This document shows, piece by piece, positions 35,001-49,000 of a DNA stretch of 64,000 bases. The DNA is from Allodiplogaster sudhausi (taxonomy: Eukaryota > Nematoda > Chromadorea > Rhabditida > Diplogasteridae). The translations under genes and the position numbers were made by a program. The notes beneath the pieces were generated by a model. That model did no database searches, had not been told where the DNA came from, and was given only the letters and a program-made list of their open reading frames with translations. Location of the stretch: NCBI GenBank assembly GCA_945643635.1, contig CALZFC010000096.1:1-64000 (forward strand), written 5' to 3'. The stretch's first letter is position 1, and each line of letters begins with the position of its first letter.

Positions 35001-38000
35001 CAGAAACGGGAATCAAAAAATTTGCCACCTGCAGGAATCGAACCTGCGACCTTCGCTTTACGAGAGCGACGCTCTGCCCCTGAGCCAAGGAGGCATGCAG
35101 ACTATGCTTTTTCGAAATTTCTGAATAGCATCCTTTTCCGATGTCATAAGCAAAAATTCAGATCTAAAACGATTGCCACCTGCAGGAATCGAACCTGCGA
35201 CCTTCGCTTTACAAGAGCGACGCTCTGCCCCTAAGCTAAGGTGGCTACGAGGGAACTCATGCAGGTCTGCATAATATTTGTCCATCTATAGTGATCATCA
35301 GAAACGGAAATCAAAAAATTTGCCACCTGCAGGAATCGAACCTGCGACCTTCGCTTTACGAGAGCGACGCTCTGCCCCTGAGCCAAGGAGGCATGCAGAC
35401 TATGCTTTTTCGAAATTTCTGAATAGCATCCTTTTCCGATGTCATAAGCAAAAATTCAGATCTAAAACGATTGCCACCTGCAGGAATCGAACCTGCGACC
35501 TTCGCTTTACAAGAGCGACGCTCTGCCCCTAAGCTAAGGTGGCTACGAGGGAACTCATGCAGGTCTGCATAATATTTGTCCATCTATAGTGATATCAGAA
35601 ACGGATCAAAAAATTTGCCACCTGCAGGAATCGAACCTGCGACCTTCGCTTTACGAGAGCGACGCTCTGCCCCTGAGCCAAGGAGGCATGCAGACTATGC
35701 TTTTTCGAAATTTCTGAATAGCATCCTTTTCCGATGTCATAAGCAAAAATTCAGATCTAAAACGATTGCCACCTGCAGGAATCGAACCTGCGACCTTCGC
35801 TTTACAAGAGCGACGCTCTGCCCCTAAGCTAAGGTGGCTACGAGGGAACTCATGCAGGTCTGCATAATATTTGTCCATCTATAGTGATCATCAGAAACGG
35901 AAATCAAAAAATTTGCCACCTGCAGGAATCGAACCTGCGACCTTCGCTTTACGAGAGCGACGCTCTGCCCCTGAGCCAAGGAGGCATGCAGACTATGCTT
36001 TTTCGAAATTTCTGAATAGCATCCTTTTCCGATGTCATAAGCAAAAATTCAGATCTAAAACGATTGCCACCTGCAGGAATCGAACCTGCGACCTTCGCTT
36101 TACAAGAGCGACGCTCTGCCCCTAAGCTAAGGTGGCTACGAGGGAACTCATGCAGGTCTGCATAATATTTGCAGATCTATAGTGATCATCAGAAACGGAA
36201 ATCAAAAAATTTGCCACCTGCAGGAATCGAACCTGCGACCTTCGCTTTACGAGAGCGACGCTCTGCCCCTGAGCCAAGGAGGCATGCAGACTATGCTTTT
36301 TCGAAATTTCTGAATAGCATCCTTTTCCGATGTCATAAGCAAAAATTCAGATCTAAAACGATTGCCACCTGCAGGAATCGAACCTGCGACCTTCGCTTTA
36401 CAAGAGCGACGCTCTGCCCCTAAGCTAAGGTGGCTACGAGGGAACTCATGCAGGTCTGCATAATATTTGTCCATCTGTAGCGTACATCAGAAACGGATCA
36501 AAAAATTTGCCACCTGCAGGAATCGAACCTGCGACCTTCGCTTTACGAGAGCGACGCTCTGCCCCTGAGCCAAGGAGGCATGCAGACTATGCTTTTTCGA
36601 AATTTCTGAATAGCATCCTTTTCCGATGTCATAAGCAAAAATTCAGATCTAAAACGATTGCCACCTGCAGGAATCGAACCTGCGACCTTCGCTTTACAAG
36701 AGCGACGCTCTGCCCCTAAGCTAAGGTGGCTACGAGGGAACTCATGCAGGTCTGCATAATATTTGTCCATCTATAGTGATCATCAGAAACGGAAATCAAA
36801 AAATTTGCCACCTGCAGGAATCGAACCTGCGACCTTCGCTTTACGAGAGCGACGCTCTGCCCCTGAGCCAAGGAGGCATGCAGACTATGCTTTTTCGAAA
36901 TTTCTGAATAGCATCCTTTTCCGATGTCATAAGCAAAAATTCAGATCTAAAACGATTGCCACCTGCAGGAATCGAACCTGCGACCTTCGCTTTACAAGAG
37001 CGACGCTCTGCCCCTAAGCTAAGGTGGCTACGAGGGAACTCATGCAGGTCTGCATAATATTTGCAGATCTATAGTGATCATCAGAAACGGAAATCAAAAA
37101 ATTTGCCACCTGCAGGAATCGAACCTGCGACCTTCGCTTTACGAGAGCGACGCTCTGCCCCTGAGCCAAGGAGGCATGCAGACTATGCTTTTTCGAAATT
37201 TCTGAATAGCATCCTTTTCCGATGTCATAAGCAAAAATTCAGATCTAAAACGATTGCCACCTGCAGGAATCGAACCTGCGACCTTCGCTTTACAAGAGCG
37301 ACGCTCTGCCCCTAAGCTAAGGTGGCTACGAGGGAACTCATGCAGGTCTGCATAATATTTGTCCATCTATAGTGTATCAGAAACGGAAATCAAAAAATTT
37401 GCCACCTGCAGGAATCGAACCTGCGACCTTCGCTTTACGAGAGCGACGCTCTGCCCCTGAGCCAAGGAGGCATGCAGACTATGCTTTTTCGAAATTTCTG
37501 AATAGCATCCTTTTCCGATGTCATAAGCAAAAATTCAGATCTAAAACGATTGCCACCTGCAGGAATCGAACCTGCGACCTTCGCTTTACAAGAGCGACGC
37601 TCTGCCCCTAAGCTAAGGTGGCTACGAGGGAACTCATGCAGGTCTGCATAATATTTGTCCATCTATAGTGATCATCAGAAACGGAAATCAAAAAATTTGC
37701 CACCTGCAGGAATCGAACCTGCGACCTTCGCTTTACGAGAGCGACGCTCTGCCCCTGAGCCAAGGAGGCATGCAGACTATGCTTTTTCGAAATTTCTGAA
37801 TAGCATCCTTTTCCGATGTCATAAGCAAAAATTCAGATCTAAAACGATTGCCACCTGCAGGAATCGAACCTGCGACCTTCGCTTTACAAGAGCGACGCTC
37901 TGCCCCTAAGCTAAGGTGGCTACGAGGGAACTCATGCAGGTCTGCATAATATTTGCAGATCTATAGTGATCATCAGAAACGGAAATCAAAAAATTTGCCA

Positions 38001-38293
38001 CCTGCAGGAATCGAACCTGCGACCTTCGCTTTACGAGAGCGACGCTCTGCCCCTGAGCCAAGGAGGCATGCAGACTAAGCTTTTTCGAAATTTCTGAATA
38101 GCATCCTTTTCCGATGTCATAAGCAAAAATTCAGATCTAAAACGATTGCCACCTGCAGGAATCGAACCTGCGACCTTCGCTTTACAAGAGCGACGCTCTG
38201 CCCCTAAGCTAAGGTGGCTACGAGGGAACTCATGCAGGTCTGCATAATATTTGTCCATCTGTAGCGTACTTCAGAAACGGGAATCAAAAAATT
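32047..38293 (-). tRNA. Block 11: 42 tRNA-Thr genes, 21 unbroken A-B dimers
   Basis: Genes: 32047A 32198B 32345A 32496B 32642A 32793B 32940A 33091B 33238A 33389B 33534A 33685B 33832A 33983B 34130A 34280B 34427A 34578B 34725A 34876B 35023A 35174B 35321A 35472B 35616A 35767B 35914A 36065B 36212A 36363B 36508A 36659B 36806A 36957B 37104A 37255B 37400A 37551B 37698A 37849B 37996A 38147B. The 34130 copy has the D-loop deletion. Divergent linkers recur about every 595 or 893 bp. Confidence 0.94.
34130..34200 (-). tRNA. tRNA-Thr(CGU), class A with D-loop deletion, second copy
   Basis: It has the same loss of one G from the D-loop G run as the copy at 1041, but lies 33 kb away between normal dimers. 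Its left spacer is plain S2a, whereas that of the 1041 copy is a divergent S2. Either it arose twice by slippage in a G run or it was moved by gene conversion. Confidence 0.9.
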
Positions 38294-41200
38294 TGCCACC
38301 TGCAGGAATCGAACCTGCGACCTTCGCTTTACGAGAGCGACGCTCTGCCCCTAAGCTAAGGTGGCTACGAGGGAACTCATGCAGGTCTGCATAATATTTG
38401 TCCATCTGTAGCGTACTCAGAAACGGGAATCAAAAAATTTGCCACCTGCAGGAATCGAACCTGCGACCTTCGCTTTACGAGAGCGACGCTCTGCCCCTGA
38501 GCCAAGGAGGCATGCAGACTATGCTTTTTCGAAATTTCTGAATAGCATCCTTTTCCGATGTCATAAGCAAAAATTCAGATCTAAAACGATTGCCACCTGC
38601 AGGAATCGAACCTGCGACCTTCGCTTTACAAGAGCGACGCTCTGCCCCTAAGCTAAGGTGGCTACGAGGGAACTCATGCAGGTCTGCATAATATTTGTCC
38701 ATCTATAGTGTATCAGAAACGGAAATCAAAAAATTTGCCACCTGCAGGAATCGAACCTGCGACCTTCGCTTTACGAGAGCGACGCTCTGCCCCTGAGCTA
38801 AGGAGGCATGCAGACTATGCTTTTTCGAAATTTCTGAATAGCATCCTTTTCCGATGTCATAAGCAAAAATTCAGATCTAAAACGATTGCCACCTGCAGGA
38901 ATCGAACCTGCGACCTTCGCTTTACGAGAGCGACGCTCTGCCCCTGAGCCAAGGAGGCATGCAGACTATGCTTTTTCGAAATTTCTGAATAGCATCCTTT
39001 TCCGATGTCATAAGCAAAAATTCAGATCTAAAACGATTGCCACCTGCAGGAATCGAACCTGCGACCTTCGCTTTACAAGAGCGACGCTCTGCCCCTAAGC
39101 TAAGGTGGCTACGAGGGAACTCATGCAGGTCTGCATAATATTTGTCCATCTATAGTGATCATCAGAAACGGAAATCAAAAAATTTGCCACCTGCAGGAAT
39201 CGAACCTGCGACCTTCGCTTTACGAGAGCGACGCTCTGCCCCTGAGCCAAGGAGGCATGCAGACTATGCTTTTTCGAAATTTCTGAATAGCATCCTTTTC
39301 CGATGTCATAAGCAAAAATTCAGATCTAAAACGATTGCCACCTGCAGGAATCGAACCTGCGACCTTCGCTTTACAAGAGCGACGCTCTGCCCCTAAGCTA
39401 AGGTGGCTACGAGGGAACTCATGCAGGTCTGCATAATATTTGCAGATCTATAGTGATCATCAGAAACGGAAATCAAAAAATTTGCCACCTGCAGGAATCG
39501 AACCTGCGACCTTCGCTTTACGAGAGCGACGCTCTGCCCCTGAGCCAAGGAGGCATGCAGACTATGCTTTTTCGAAATTTCTGAATAGCATCCTTTTCCG
39601 ATGTCATAAGCAAAAATTCAGATCTAAAACGATTGCCACCTGCAGGAATCGAACCTGCGACCTTCGCTTTACAAGAGCGACGCTCTGCCCCTAAGCTAAG
39701 GTGGCTACGAGGGAACTCATGCAGGTCTGCATAATATTTGTCCATCTATAGTGATCATCAGAAACGGAAATCAAAAAATTTGCCACCTGCAGGAATCGAA
39801 CCTGCGACCTTCGCTTTACGAGAGCGACGCTCTGCCCCTGAGCCAAGGAGGCATGCAGACTATGCTTTTTCGAAATTTCTGAATAGCATCCTTTTCCGAT
39901 GTCATAAGCAAAAATTCAGATCTAAAACGATTGCCACCTGCAGGAATCGAACCTGCGACCTTCGCTTTACAAGAGCGACGCTCTGCCCCTAAGCTAAGGT
40001 GGCTACGAGGGAACTCATGCAGGTCTGCATAATATTTGCAGATCTATAGTGATCATCAGAAACGGAAATCAAAAAATTTGCCACCTGCAGGAATCGAACC
40101 TGCGACCTTCGCTTTACGAGAGCGACGCTCTGCCCCTGAGCCAAGGAGGCATGCAGACTATGCTTTTTCGAAATTTCTGAATAGCATCCTTTTCCGATGT
40201 CATAAGCAAAAATTCAGATCTAAAACGATTGCCACCTGCAGGAATCGAACCTGCGACCTTCGCTTTACAAGAGCGACGCTCTGCCCCTAAGCTAAGGTGG
40301 CTACGAGGGAACTCATGCAGGTCTGCATAATATTTGTCCATCTATAGTGTCATCAGAAACGGAAATCAAAAAATTTGCCACCTGCAGGAATCGAACCTGC
40401 GACCTTCGCTTTACGAGAGCGACGCTCTGCCCCTGAGCCAAGGAGGCATGCAGACTATGCTTTTTCGAAATTTCTGAATAGCATCCTTTTCCGATGTCAT
40501 AAGCAAAAATTCAGATCTAAAACGATTGCCACCTGCAGGAATCGAACCTGCGACCTTCGCTTTACAAGAGCGACGCTCTGCCCCTAAGCTAAGGTGGCTA
40601 CGAGGGAACTCATGCAGGTCTGCATAATATTTGTCCATCTGTAGCGTCATCAGAAACGGAAATCAAAAAATTTGCCACCTGCAGGAATCGAACCTGCGAC
40701 CTTCGCTTTACGAGAGCGACGCTCTGCCCCTGAGCTAAGGAGGCATGCAGACTATGCTTTTTCGAAATTTCTGAATAGCATCCTTTTCCGATGTCATAAG
40801 CAAAAATTCAGATCTAAAACGATTGCCACCTGCAGGAATCGAACCTGCGACCTTCGCTTTACGAGAGCGACGCTCTGCCCCTGAGCCAAGGAGGCATGCA
40901 GACTATGCTTTTTCGAAATTTCTGAATAGCATCCTTTTCCGATGTCATAAGCAAAAATTCAGATCTAAAACGATTGCCACCTGCAGGAATCGAACCTGCG
41001 ACCTTCGCTTTACAAGAGCGACGCTCTGCCCCTAAGCTAAGGTGGCTACGAGGGAACTCATGCAGGTCTGCATAATATTTGTCCATCTATAGTGATCATC
41101 AGAAACGGAAATCAAAAAATTTGCCACCTGCAGGAATCGAACCTGCGACCTTCGCTTTACGAGAGCGACGCTCTGCCCCTGAGCCAAGGAGGCATGCAGA

Positions 41201-42908
41201 CTATGCTTTTTCGAAATTTCTGAATAGCATCCTTTTCCGATGTCATAAGCAAAAATTCAGATCTAAAACGATTGCCACCTGCAGGAATCGAACCTGCGAC
41301 CTTCGCTTTACAAGAGCGACGCTCTGCCCCTAAGCTAAGGTGGCTACGAGGGAACTCATGCAGGTCTGCATAATATTTGCAGATCTATAGTGATCATCAG
41401 AAACGGAAATCAAAAAATTTGCCACCTGCAGGAATCGAACCTGCGACCTTCGCTTTACGAGAGCGACGCTCTGCCCCTGAGCCAAGGAGGCATGCAGACT
41501 ATGCTTTTTCGAAATTTCTGAATAGCATCCTTTTCCGATGTCATAAGCAAAAATTCAGATCTAAAACGATTGCCACCTGCAGGAATCGAACCTGCGACCT
41601 TCGCTTTACAAGAGCGACGCTCTGCCCCTAAGCTAAGGTGGCTACGAGGGAACTCATGCAGGTCTGCATAATATTTGTCCATCTATAGTGATCATCAGAA
41701 ACGGAAATCAAAAAATTTGCCACCTGCAGGAATCGAACCTGCGACCTTCGCTTTACGAGAGCGACGCTCTGCCCCTGAGCCAAGGAGGCATGCAGACTAT
41801 GCTTTTTCGAAATTTCTGAATAGCATCCTTTTCCGATGTCATAAGCAAAAATTCAGATCTAAAACGATTGCCACCTGCAGGAATCGAACCTGCGACCTTC
41901 GCTTTACAAGAGCGACGCTCTGCCCCTAAGCTAAGGTGGCTACGAGGGAACTCATGCAGGTCTGCATAATATTTGCAGATCTATAGTGATCATCAGAAAC
42001 GGAAATCAAAAAATTTGCCACCTGCAGGAATCGAACCTGCGACCTTCGCTTTACGAGAGCGACGCTCTGCCCCTGAGCCAAGGAGGCATGCAGACTATGC
42101 TTTTTCGAAATTTCTGAATAGCATCCTTTTCCGATGTCATAAGCAAAAATTCAGATCTAAAACGATTGCCACCTGCAGGAATCGAACCTGCGACCTTCGC
42201 TTTACAAGAGCGACGCTCTGCCCCTAAGCTAAGGTGGCTACGAGGGAACTCATGCAGGTCTGCATAATATTTGTCCATCTGTAGCGTACATCAGAAACGG
42301 AAATCAAAAAATTTGCCACCTGCAGGAATCGAACCTGCGACCTTCGCTTTACGAGAGCGACGCTCTGCCCCTGAGCCAAGGAGGCATGCAGACTATGCTT
42401 TTTCGAAATTTCTGAATAGCATCCTTTTCCGATGTCATAAGCAAAAATTCAGATCTAAAACGATTGCCACCTGCAGGAATCGAACCTGCGACCTTCGCTT
42501 TACAAGAGCGACGCTCTGCCCCTAAGCTAAGGTGGCTACGAGGGAACTCATGCAGGTCTGCATAATATTTGTCCATCTATAGTGATCATCAGAAACGGAA
42601 ATCAAAAAATTTGCCACCTGCAGGAATCGAACCTGCGACCTTCGCTTTACGAGAGCGACGCTCTGCCCCTGAGCCAAGGAGGCATGCAGACTATGCTTTT
42701 TCGAAATTTCTGAATAGCATCCTTTTCCGATGTCATAAGCAAAAATTCAGATCTAAAACGATTGCCACCTGCAGGAATCGAACCTGCGACCTTCGCTTTA
42801 CAAGAGCGACGCTCTGCCCCTAAGCTAAGGTGGCTACGAGGGAACTCATGCAGGTCTGCATAATATTTGTCCATCTATAGTGTCATCAGAAACGGAAATC
42901 AAAAAATT
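38294..42908 (-). tRNA. Block 12: 31 tRNA-Thr genes
   Basis: Genes: 38294C 38440A 38591B 38736D 38887A 39038B 39185A 39336B 39483A 39634B 39781A 39932B 40079A 40230B 40376A 40527B 40673D 40824A 40975B 41122A 41273B 41420A 41571B 41718A 41869B 42016A 42167B 42314A 42465B 42612A 42763B. The order C-A-B-D-A-B at the start matches those at 7029 and 8815. Confidence 0.93.
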
Positions 42909-45900
42909 TGCCACCTGCAGGAATCGAACCTGCGACCTTCGCTTTACGAGAGCGACGCTCTGCCCCTGAGCTAAGGAGGCATGCAGACTATGCTTTTTCG
43001 AAATTTCTGAATAGCATCCTTTTCCGATGTCATAAGCAAAAATTCAGATCTAAAACGATTGCCACCTGCAGGAATCGAACCTGCGACCTTCGCTTTACGA
43101 GAGCGACGCTCTGCCCCTGAGCCAAGGAGGCATGCAGACTATGCTTTTTCGAAATTTCTGAATAGCATCCTTTTCCGATGTCATAAGCAAAAATTCAGAT
43201 CTAAAACGATTGCCACCTGCAGGAATCGAACCTGCGACCTTCGCTTTACAAGAGCGACGCTCTGCCCCTAAGCTAAGGTGGCTACGAGGGAACTCATGCA
43301 GGTCTGCATAATATTTGTCCATCTATAGTGATCATCAGAAACGGAAATCAAAAAATTTGCCACCTGCAGGAATCGAACCTGCGACCTTCGCTTTACGAGA
43401 GCGACGCTCTGCCCCTGAGCCAAGGAGGCATGCAGACTATGCTTTTTCGAAATTTCTGAATAGCATCCTTTTCCGATGTCATAAGCAAAAATTCAGATCT
43501 AAAACGATTGCCACCTGCAGGAATCGAACCTGCGACCTTCGCTTTACAAGAGCGACGCTCTGCCCCTAAGCTAAGGTGGCTACGAGGGAACTCATGCAGG
43601 TCTGCATAATATTTGCAGATCTATAGTGATCATCAGAAACGGAAATCAAAAAATTTGCCACCTGCAGGAATCGAACCTGCGACCTTCGCTTTACGAGAGC
43701 GACGCTCTGCCCCTGAGCCAAGGAGGCATGCAGACTAAGCTTTTTCGAAATTTCTGAATAGCATCCTTTTCCGATGTCATAAGCAAAAATTCAGATCTAA
43801 AACGATTGCCACCTGCAGGAATCGAACCTGCGACCTTCGCTTTACAAGAGCGACGCTCTGCCCCTAAGCTAAGGTGGCTACGAGGGAACTCATGCAGGTC
43901 TGCATAATATTTGTCCATCTATAGTGATCATCAGAAACGGAAATCAAAAAATTTGCCACCTGCAGGAATCGAACCTGCGACCTTCGCTTTACGAGAGCGA
44001 CGCTCTGCCCCTGAGCCAAGGAGGCATGCAGACTATGCTTTTTCGAAATTTCTGAATAGCATCCTTTTCCGATGTCATAAGCAAAAATTCAGATCTAAAA
44101 CGATTGCCACCTGCAGGAATCGAACCTGCGACCTTCGCTTTACAAGAGCGACGCTCTGCCCCTAAGCTAAGGTGGCTACGAGGGAACTCATGCAGGTCTG
44201 CATAATATTTGCAGATCTATAGTGATCATCAGAAACGGAAATCAAAAAATTTGCCACCTGCAGGAATCGAACCTGCGACCTTCGCTTTACGAGAGCGACG
44301 CTCTGCCCCTGAGCCAAGGAGGCATGCAGACTATGCTTTTTCGAAATTTCTGAATAGCATCCTTTTCCGATGTCATAAGCAAAAATTCAGATCTAAAACG
44401 ATTGCCACCTGCAGGAATCGAACCTGCGACCTTCGCTTTACAAGAGCGACGCTCTGCCCCTAAGCTAAGGTGGCTACGAGGGAACTCATGCAGGTCTGCA
44501 TAATATTTGTCCATCTATAGCGTACATCAGAAACGGGAATCAAAAAATTTGCCACCTGCAGGAATCGAACCTGCGACCTTCGCTTTACGAGAGCGACGCT
44601 CTGCCCCTGAGCTAAGGAGGCATGCAGACTATGCTTTTTCGAAATTTCTGAATAGCATCCTTTTCCGATGTCATAAGCAAAAATTCAGATCTAAAACGAT
44701 TGCCACCTGCAGGAATCGAACCTGCGACCTTCGCTTTACGAGAGCGACGCTCTGCCCCTGAGCCAAGGAGGCATGCAGACTATGCTTTTTCGAAATTTCT
44801 GAATAGCATCCTTTTCCGATGTCATAAGCAAAAATTCAGATCTAAAACGATTGCCACCTGCAGGAATCGAACCTGCGACCTTCGCTTTACAAGAGCGACG
44901 CTCTGCCCCTAAGCTAAGGTGGCTACGAGGGAACTCATGCAGGTCTGCATAATATTTGTCCATCTATAGTGATCATCAGAAACGGAAATCAAAAAATTTG
45001 CCACCTGCAGGAATCGAACCTGCGACCTTCGCTTTACGAGAGCGACGCTCTGCCCCTGAGCCAAGGAGGCATGCAGACTATGCTTTTTCGAAATTTCTGA
45101 ATAGCATCCTTTTCCGATGTCATAAGCAAAAATTCAGATCTAAAACGATTGCCACCTGCAGGAATCGAACCTGCGACCTTCGCTTTACAAGAGCGACGCT
45201 CTGCCCCTAAGCTAAGGTGGCTACGAGGGAACTCATGCAGGTCTGCATAATATTTGTCCATCTATAGTGATCATCAGAAACGGAAATCAAAAAATTTGCC
45301 ACCTGCAGGAATCGAACCTGCGACCTTCGCTTTACGAGAGCGACGCTCTGCCCCTGAGCCAAGGAGGCATGCAGACTATGCTTTTTCGAAATTTCTGAAT
45401 AGCATCCTTTTCCGATGTCATAAGCAAAAATTCAGATCTAAAACGATTGCCACCTGCAGGAATCGAACCTGCGACCTTCGCTTTACAAGAGCGACGCTCT
45501 GCCCCTAAGCTAAGGTGGCTACGAGGGAACTCATGCAGGTCTGCATAATATTTGTCCATCTGTAGCGTACATCAGAAACGGAAATCAAAAAATTTGCCAC
45601 CTGCAGGAATCGAACCTGCGACCTTCGCTTTACGAGAGCGACGCTCTGCCCCTAAGCTAAGGTGGCTACGAGGGAACTCATGCAGGTCTGCATAATATTT
45701 GTCCATCTGTAGCGTACTTCAGAAACGGAATCAAAAAATTTGCCACCTGCAGGAATCGAACCTGCGACCTTCGCTTTACGAGAGCGACGCTCTGCCCCTG
45801 AGCCAAGGAGGCATGCAGACTATGCTTTTTCGAAATTTCTGAATAGCATCCTTTTCCGATGTCATAAGCAAAAATTCAGATCTAAAACGATTGCCACCTG

Positions 45901-46038
45901 CAGGAATCGAACCTGCGACCTTCGCTTTACAAGAGCGACGCTCTGCCCCTAAGCTAAGGTGGCTACGAGGGAACTCATGCAGGTCTGCATAATATTTGCA
46001 GATCTATAGTGATCATCAGAAACGGAAATCAAAAAATT
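42909..46038 (-). tRNA. Block 13: 21 tRNA-Thr genes
   Basis: Genes: 42909D 43060A 43211B 43358A 43509B 43656A 43807B 43954A 44105B 44252A 44403B 44550D 44701A 44852B 44999A 45150B 45297A 45448B 45595C 45741A 45892B. The S1 after 43656 has ACTAAG. Confidence 0.93.
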
Positions 46039-49000
46039 TGCCACCTGCAGGAATCGAACCTGCGACCTTCGCTTTACGAGAGCGACGCTCTGCCCCTGAG
46101 CCAAGGAGGCATGCAGACTATGCTTTTTCGAAATTTCTGAATAGCATCCTTTTCCGATGTCATAAGCAAAAATTCAGATCTAAAACGATTGCCACCTGCA
46201 GGAATCGAACCTGCGACCTTCGCTTTACAAGAGCGACGCTCTGCCCCTGAGCCAAGGAGGCATGCAGACTATGCTTTTTCGAAATTTCTGAATAGCATCC
46301 TTTTCCGATGTCATAAGCAAAAATTCAGATCTAAAACGATTGCCACCTGCAGGAATCGAACCTGCGACCTTCGCTTTACAAGAGCGACGCTCTGCCCCTA
46401 AGCTAAGGTGGCTACGAGGGAACTCATGCAGGTCTGCATAATATTTGCAGATCTATAGTGATCATCAGAAACGGAAATCAAAAAATTTGCCACCTGCAGG
46501 AATCGAACCTGCGACCTTCGCTTTACGAGAGCGACGCTCTGCCCCTGAGCCAAGGAGGCATGCAGACTATGCTTTTTCGAAATTTCTGAATAGCATCCTT
46601 TTCCGATGTCATAAGCAAAAATTCAGATCTAAAACGATTGCCACCTGCAGGAATCGAACCTGCGACCTTCGCTTTACAAGAGCGACGCTCTGCCCCTAAG
46701 CTAAGGTGGCTACGAGGGAACTCATGCAGGTCTGCATAATATTTGTCCATCTATAGTGATCATCAGAAACGGAAATCAAAAAATTTGCCACCTGCAGGAA
46801 TCGAACCTGCGACCTTCGCTTTACGAGAGCGACGCTCTGCCCCTGAGCCAAGGAGGCATGCAGACTATGCTTTTTCGAAATTTCTGAATAGCATCCTTTT
46901 CCGATGTCATAAGCAAAAATTCAGATCTAAAACGATTGCCACCTGCAGGAATCGAACCTGCGACCTTCGCTTTACAAGAGCGACGCTCTGCCCCTAAGCT
47001 AAGGTGGCTACGAGGGAACTCATGCAGGTCTGCATAATATTTGCAGATCTATAGTGATCATCAGAAACGGAAATCAAAAAATTTGCCACCTGCAGGAATC
47101 GAACCTGCGACCTTCGCTTTACGAGAGCGACGCTCTGCCCCTGAGCCAAGGAGGCATGCAGACTATGCTTTTTCGAAATTTCTGAATAGCATCCTTTTCC
47201 GATGTCATAAGCAAAAATTCAGATCTAAAACGATTGCCACCTGCAGGAATCGAACCTGCGACCTTCGCTTTACAAGAGCGACGCTCTGCCCCTAAGCTAA
47301 GGTGGCTACGAGGGAACTCATGCAGGTCTGCATAATATTTGTCCATCTGTAGCGTACTCAGAAACGGGAATCAAAAAATTTGCCACCTGCAGGAATCGAA
47401 CCTGCGACCTTCGCTTTACGAGAGCGACGCTCTGCCCCTGAGCTAAGGAGGCATGCAGACTATGCTTTTTCGAAATTTCTGAATAGCATCCTTTTCCGAT
47501 GTCATAAGCAAAAATTCAGATCTAAAACGATTGCCACCTGCAGGAATCGAACCTGCGACCTTCGCTTTACGAGAGCGACGCTCTGCCCCTGAGCCAAGGA
47601 GGCATGCAGACTATGCTTTTTCGAAATTTCTGAATAGCATCCTTTTCCGATGTCATAAGCAAAAATTCAGATCTAAAACGATTGCCACCTGCAGGAATCG
47701 AACCTGCGACCTTCGCTTTACAAGAGCGACGCTCTGCCCCTAAGCTAAGGTGGCTACGAGGGAACTCATGCAGGTCTGCATAATATTTGTCCATCTATAG
47801 TGATCATCAGAAACGGAAATCAAAAAATTTGCCACCTGCAGGAATCGAACCTGCGACCTTCGCTTTACGAGAGCGACGCTCTGCCCCTGAGCCAAGGAGG
47901 CATGCAGACTATGCTTTTTCGAAATTTCTGAATAGCATCCTTTTCCGATGTCATAAGCAAAAATTCAGATCTAAAACGATTGCCACCTGCAGGAATCGAA
48001 CCTGCGACCTTCGCTTTACAAGAGCGACGCTCTGCCCCTAAGCTAAGGTGGCTACGAGGGAACTCATGCAGGTCTGCATAATATTTGTCCATCTATAGTG
48101 ATCATCAGAAACGGAAATCAAAAAATTTGCCACCTGCAGGAATCGAACCTGCGACCTTCGCTTTACGAGAGCGACGCTCTGCCCCTGAGCCAAGGAGGCA
48201 TGCAGACTATGCTTTTTCGAAATTTCTGAATAGCATCCTTTTCCGATGTCATAAGCAAAAATTCAGATCTAAAACGATTGCCACCTGCAGGAATCGAACC
48301 TGCGACCTTCGCTTTACAAGAGCGACGCTCTGCCCCTAAGCTAAGGTGGCTACGAGGGAACTCATGCAGGTCTGCATAATATTTGTCCATCTGTAGCGTA
48401 CTTCAGAAACGGGAATCAAAAAATTTGCCACCTGCAGGAATCGAACCTGCGACCTTCGCTTTACGAGAGCGACGCTCTGCCCCTAAGCTAAGGTGGCTAC
48501 GAGGGAACTCATGCAGGTCTGCATAATATTTGTCCATCTGTAGCGTACTCAGAAACGGAATCAAAAAATTTGCCACCTGCAGGAATCGAACCTGCGACCT
48601 TCGCTTTACGAGAGCGACGCTCTGCCCCTGAGCCAAGGAGGCATGCAGACTATGCTTTTTCGAAATTTCTGAATAGCATCCTTTTCCGATGTCATAAGCA
48701 AAAATTCAGATCTAAAACGATTGCCACCTGCAGGAATCGAACCTGCGACCTTCGCTTTACAAGAGCGACGCTCTGCCCCTAAGCTAAGGTGGCTACGAGG
48801 GAACTCATGCAGGTCTGCATAATATTTGCCAGATCTATAGTGATCATCAGAAACGGAAATCAAAAAATTTGCCACCTGCAGGAATCGAACCTGCGACCTT
48901 CGCTTTACGAGAGCGACGCTCTGCCCCTGAGCCAAGGAGGCATGCAGACTATGCTTTTTCGAAATTTCTGAATAGCATCCTTTTCCGATGTCATAAGCAA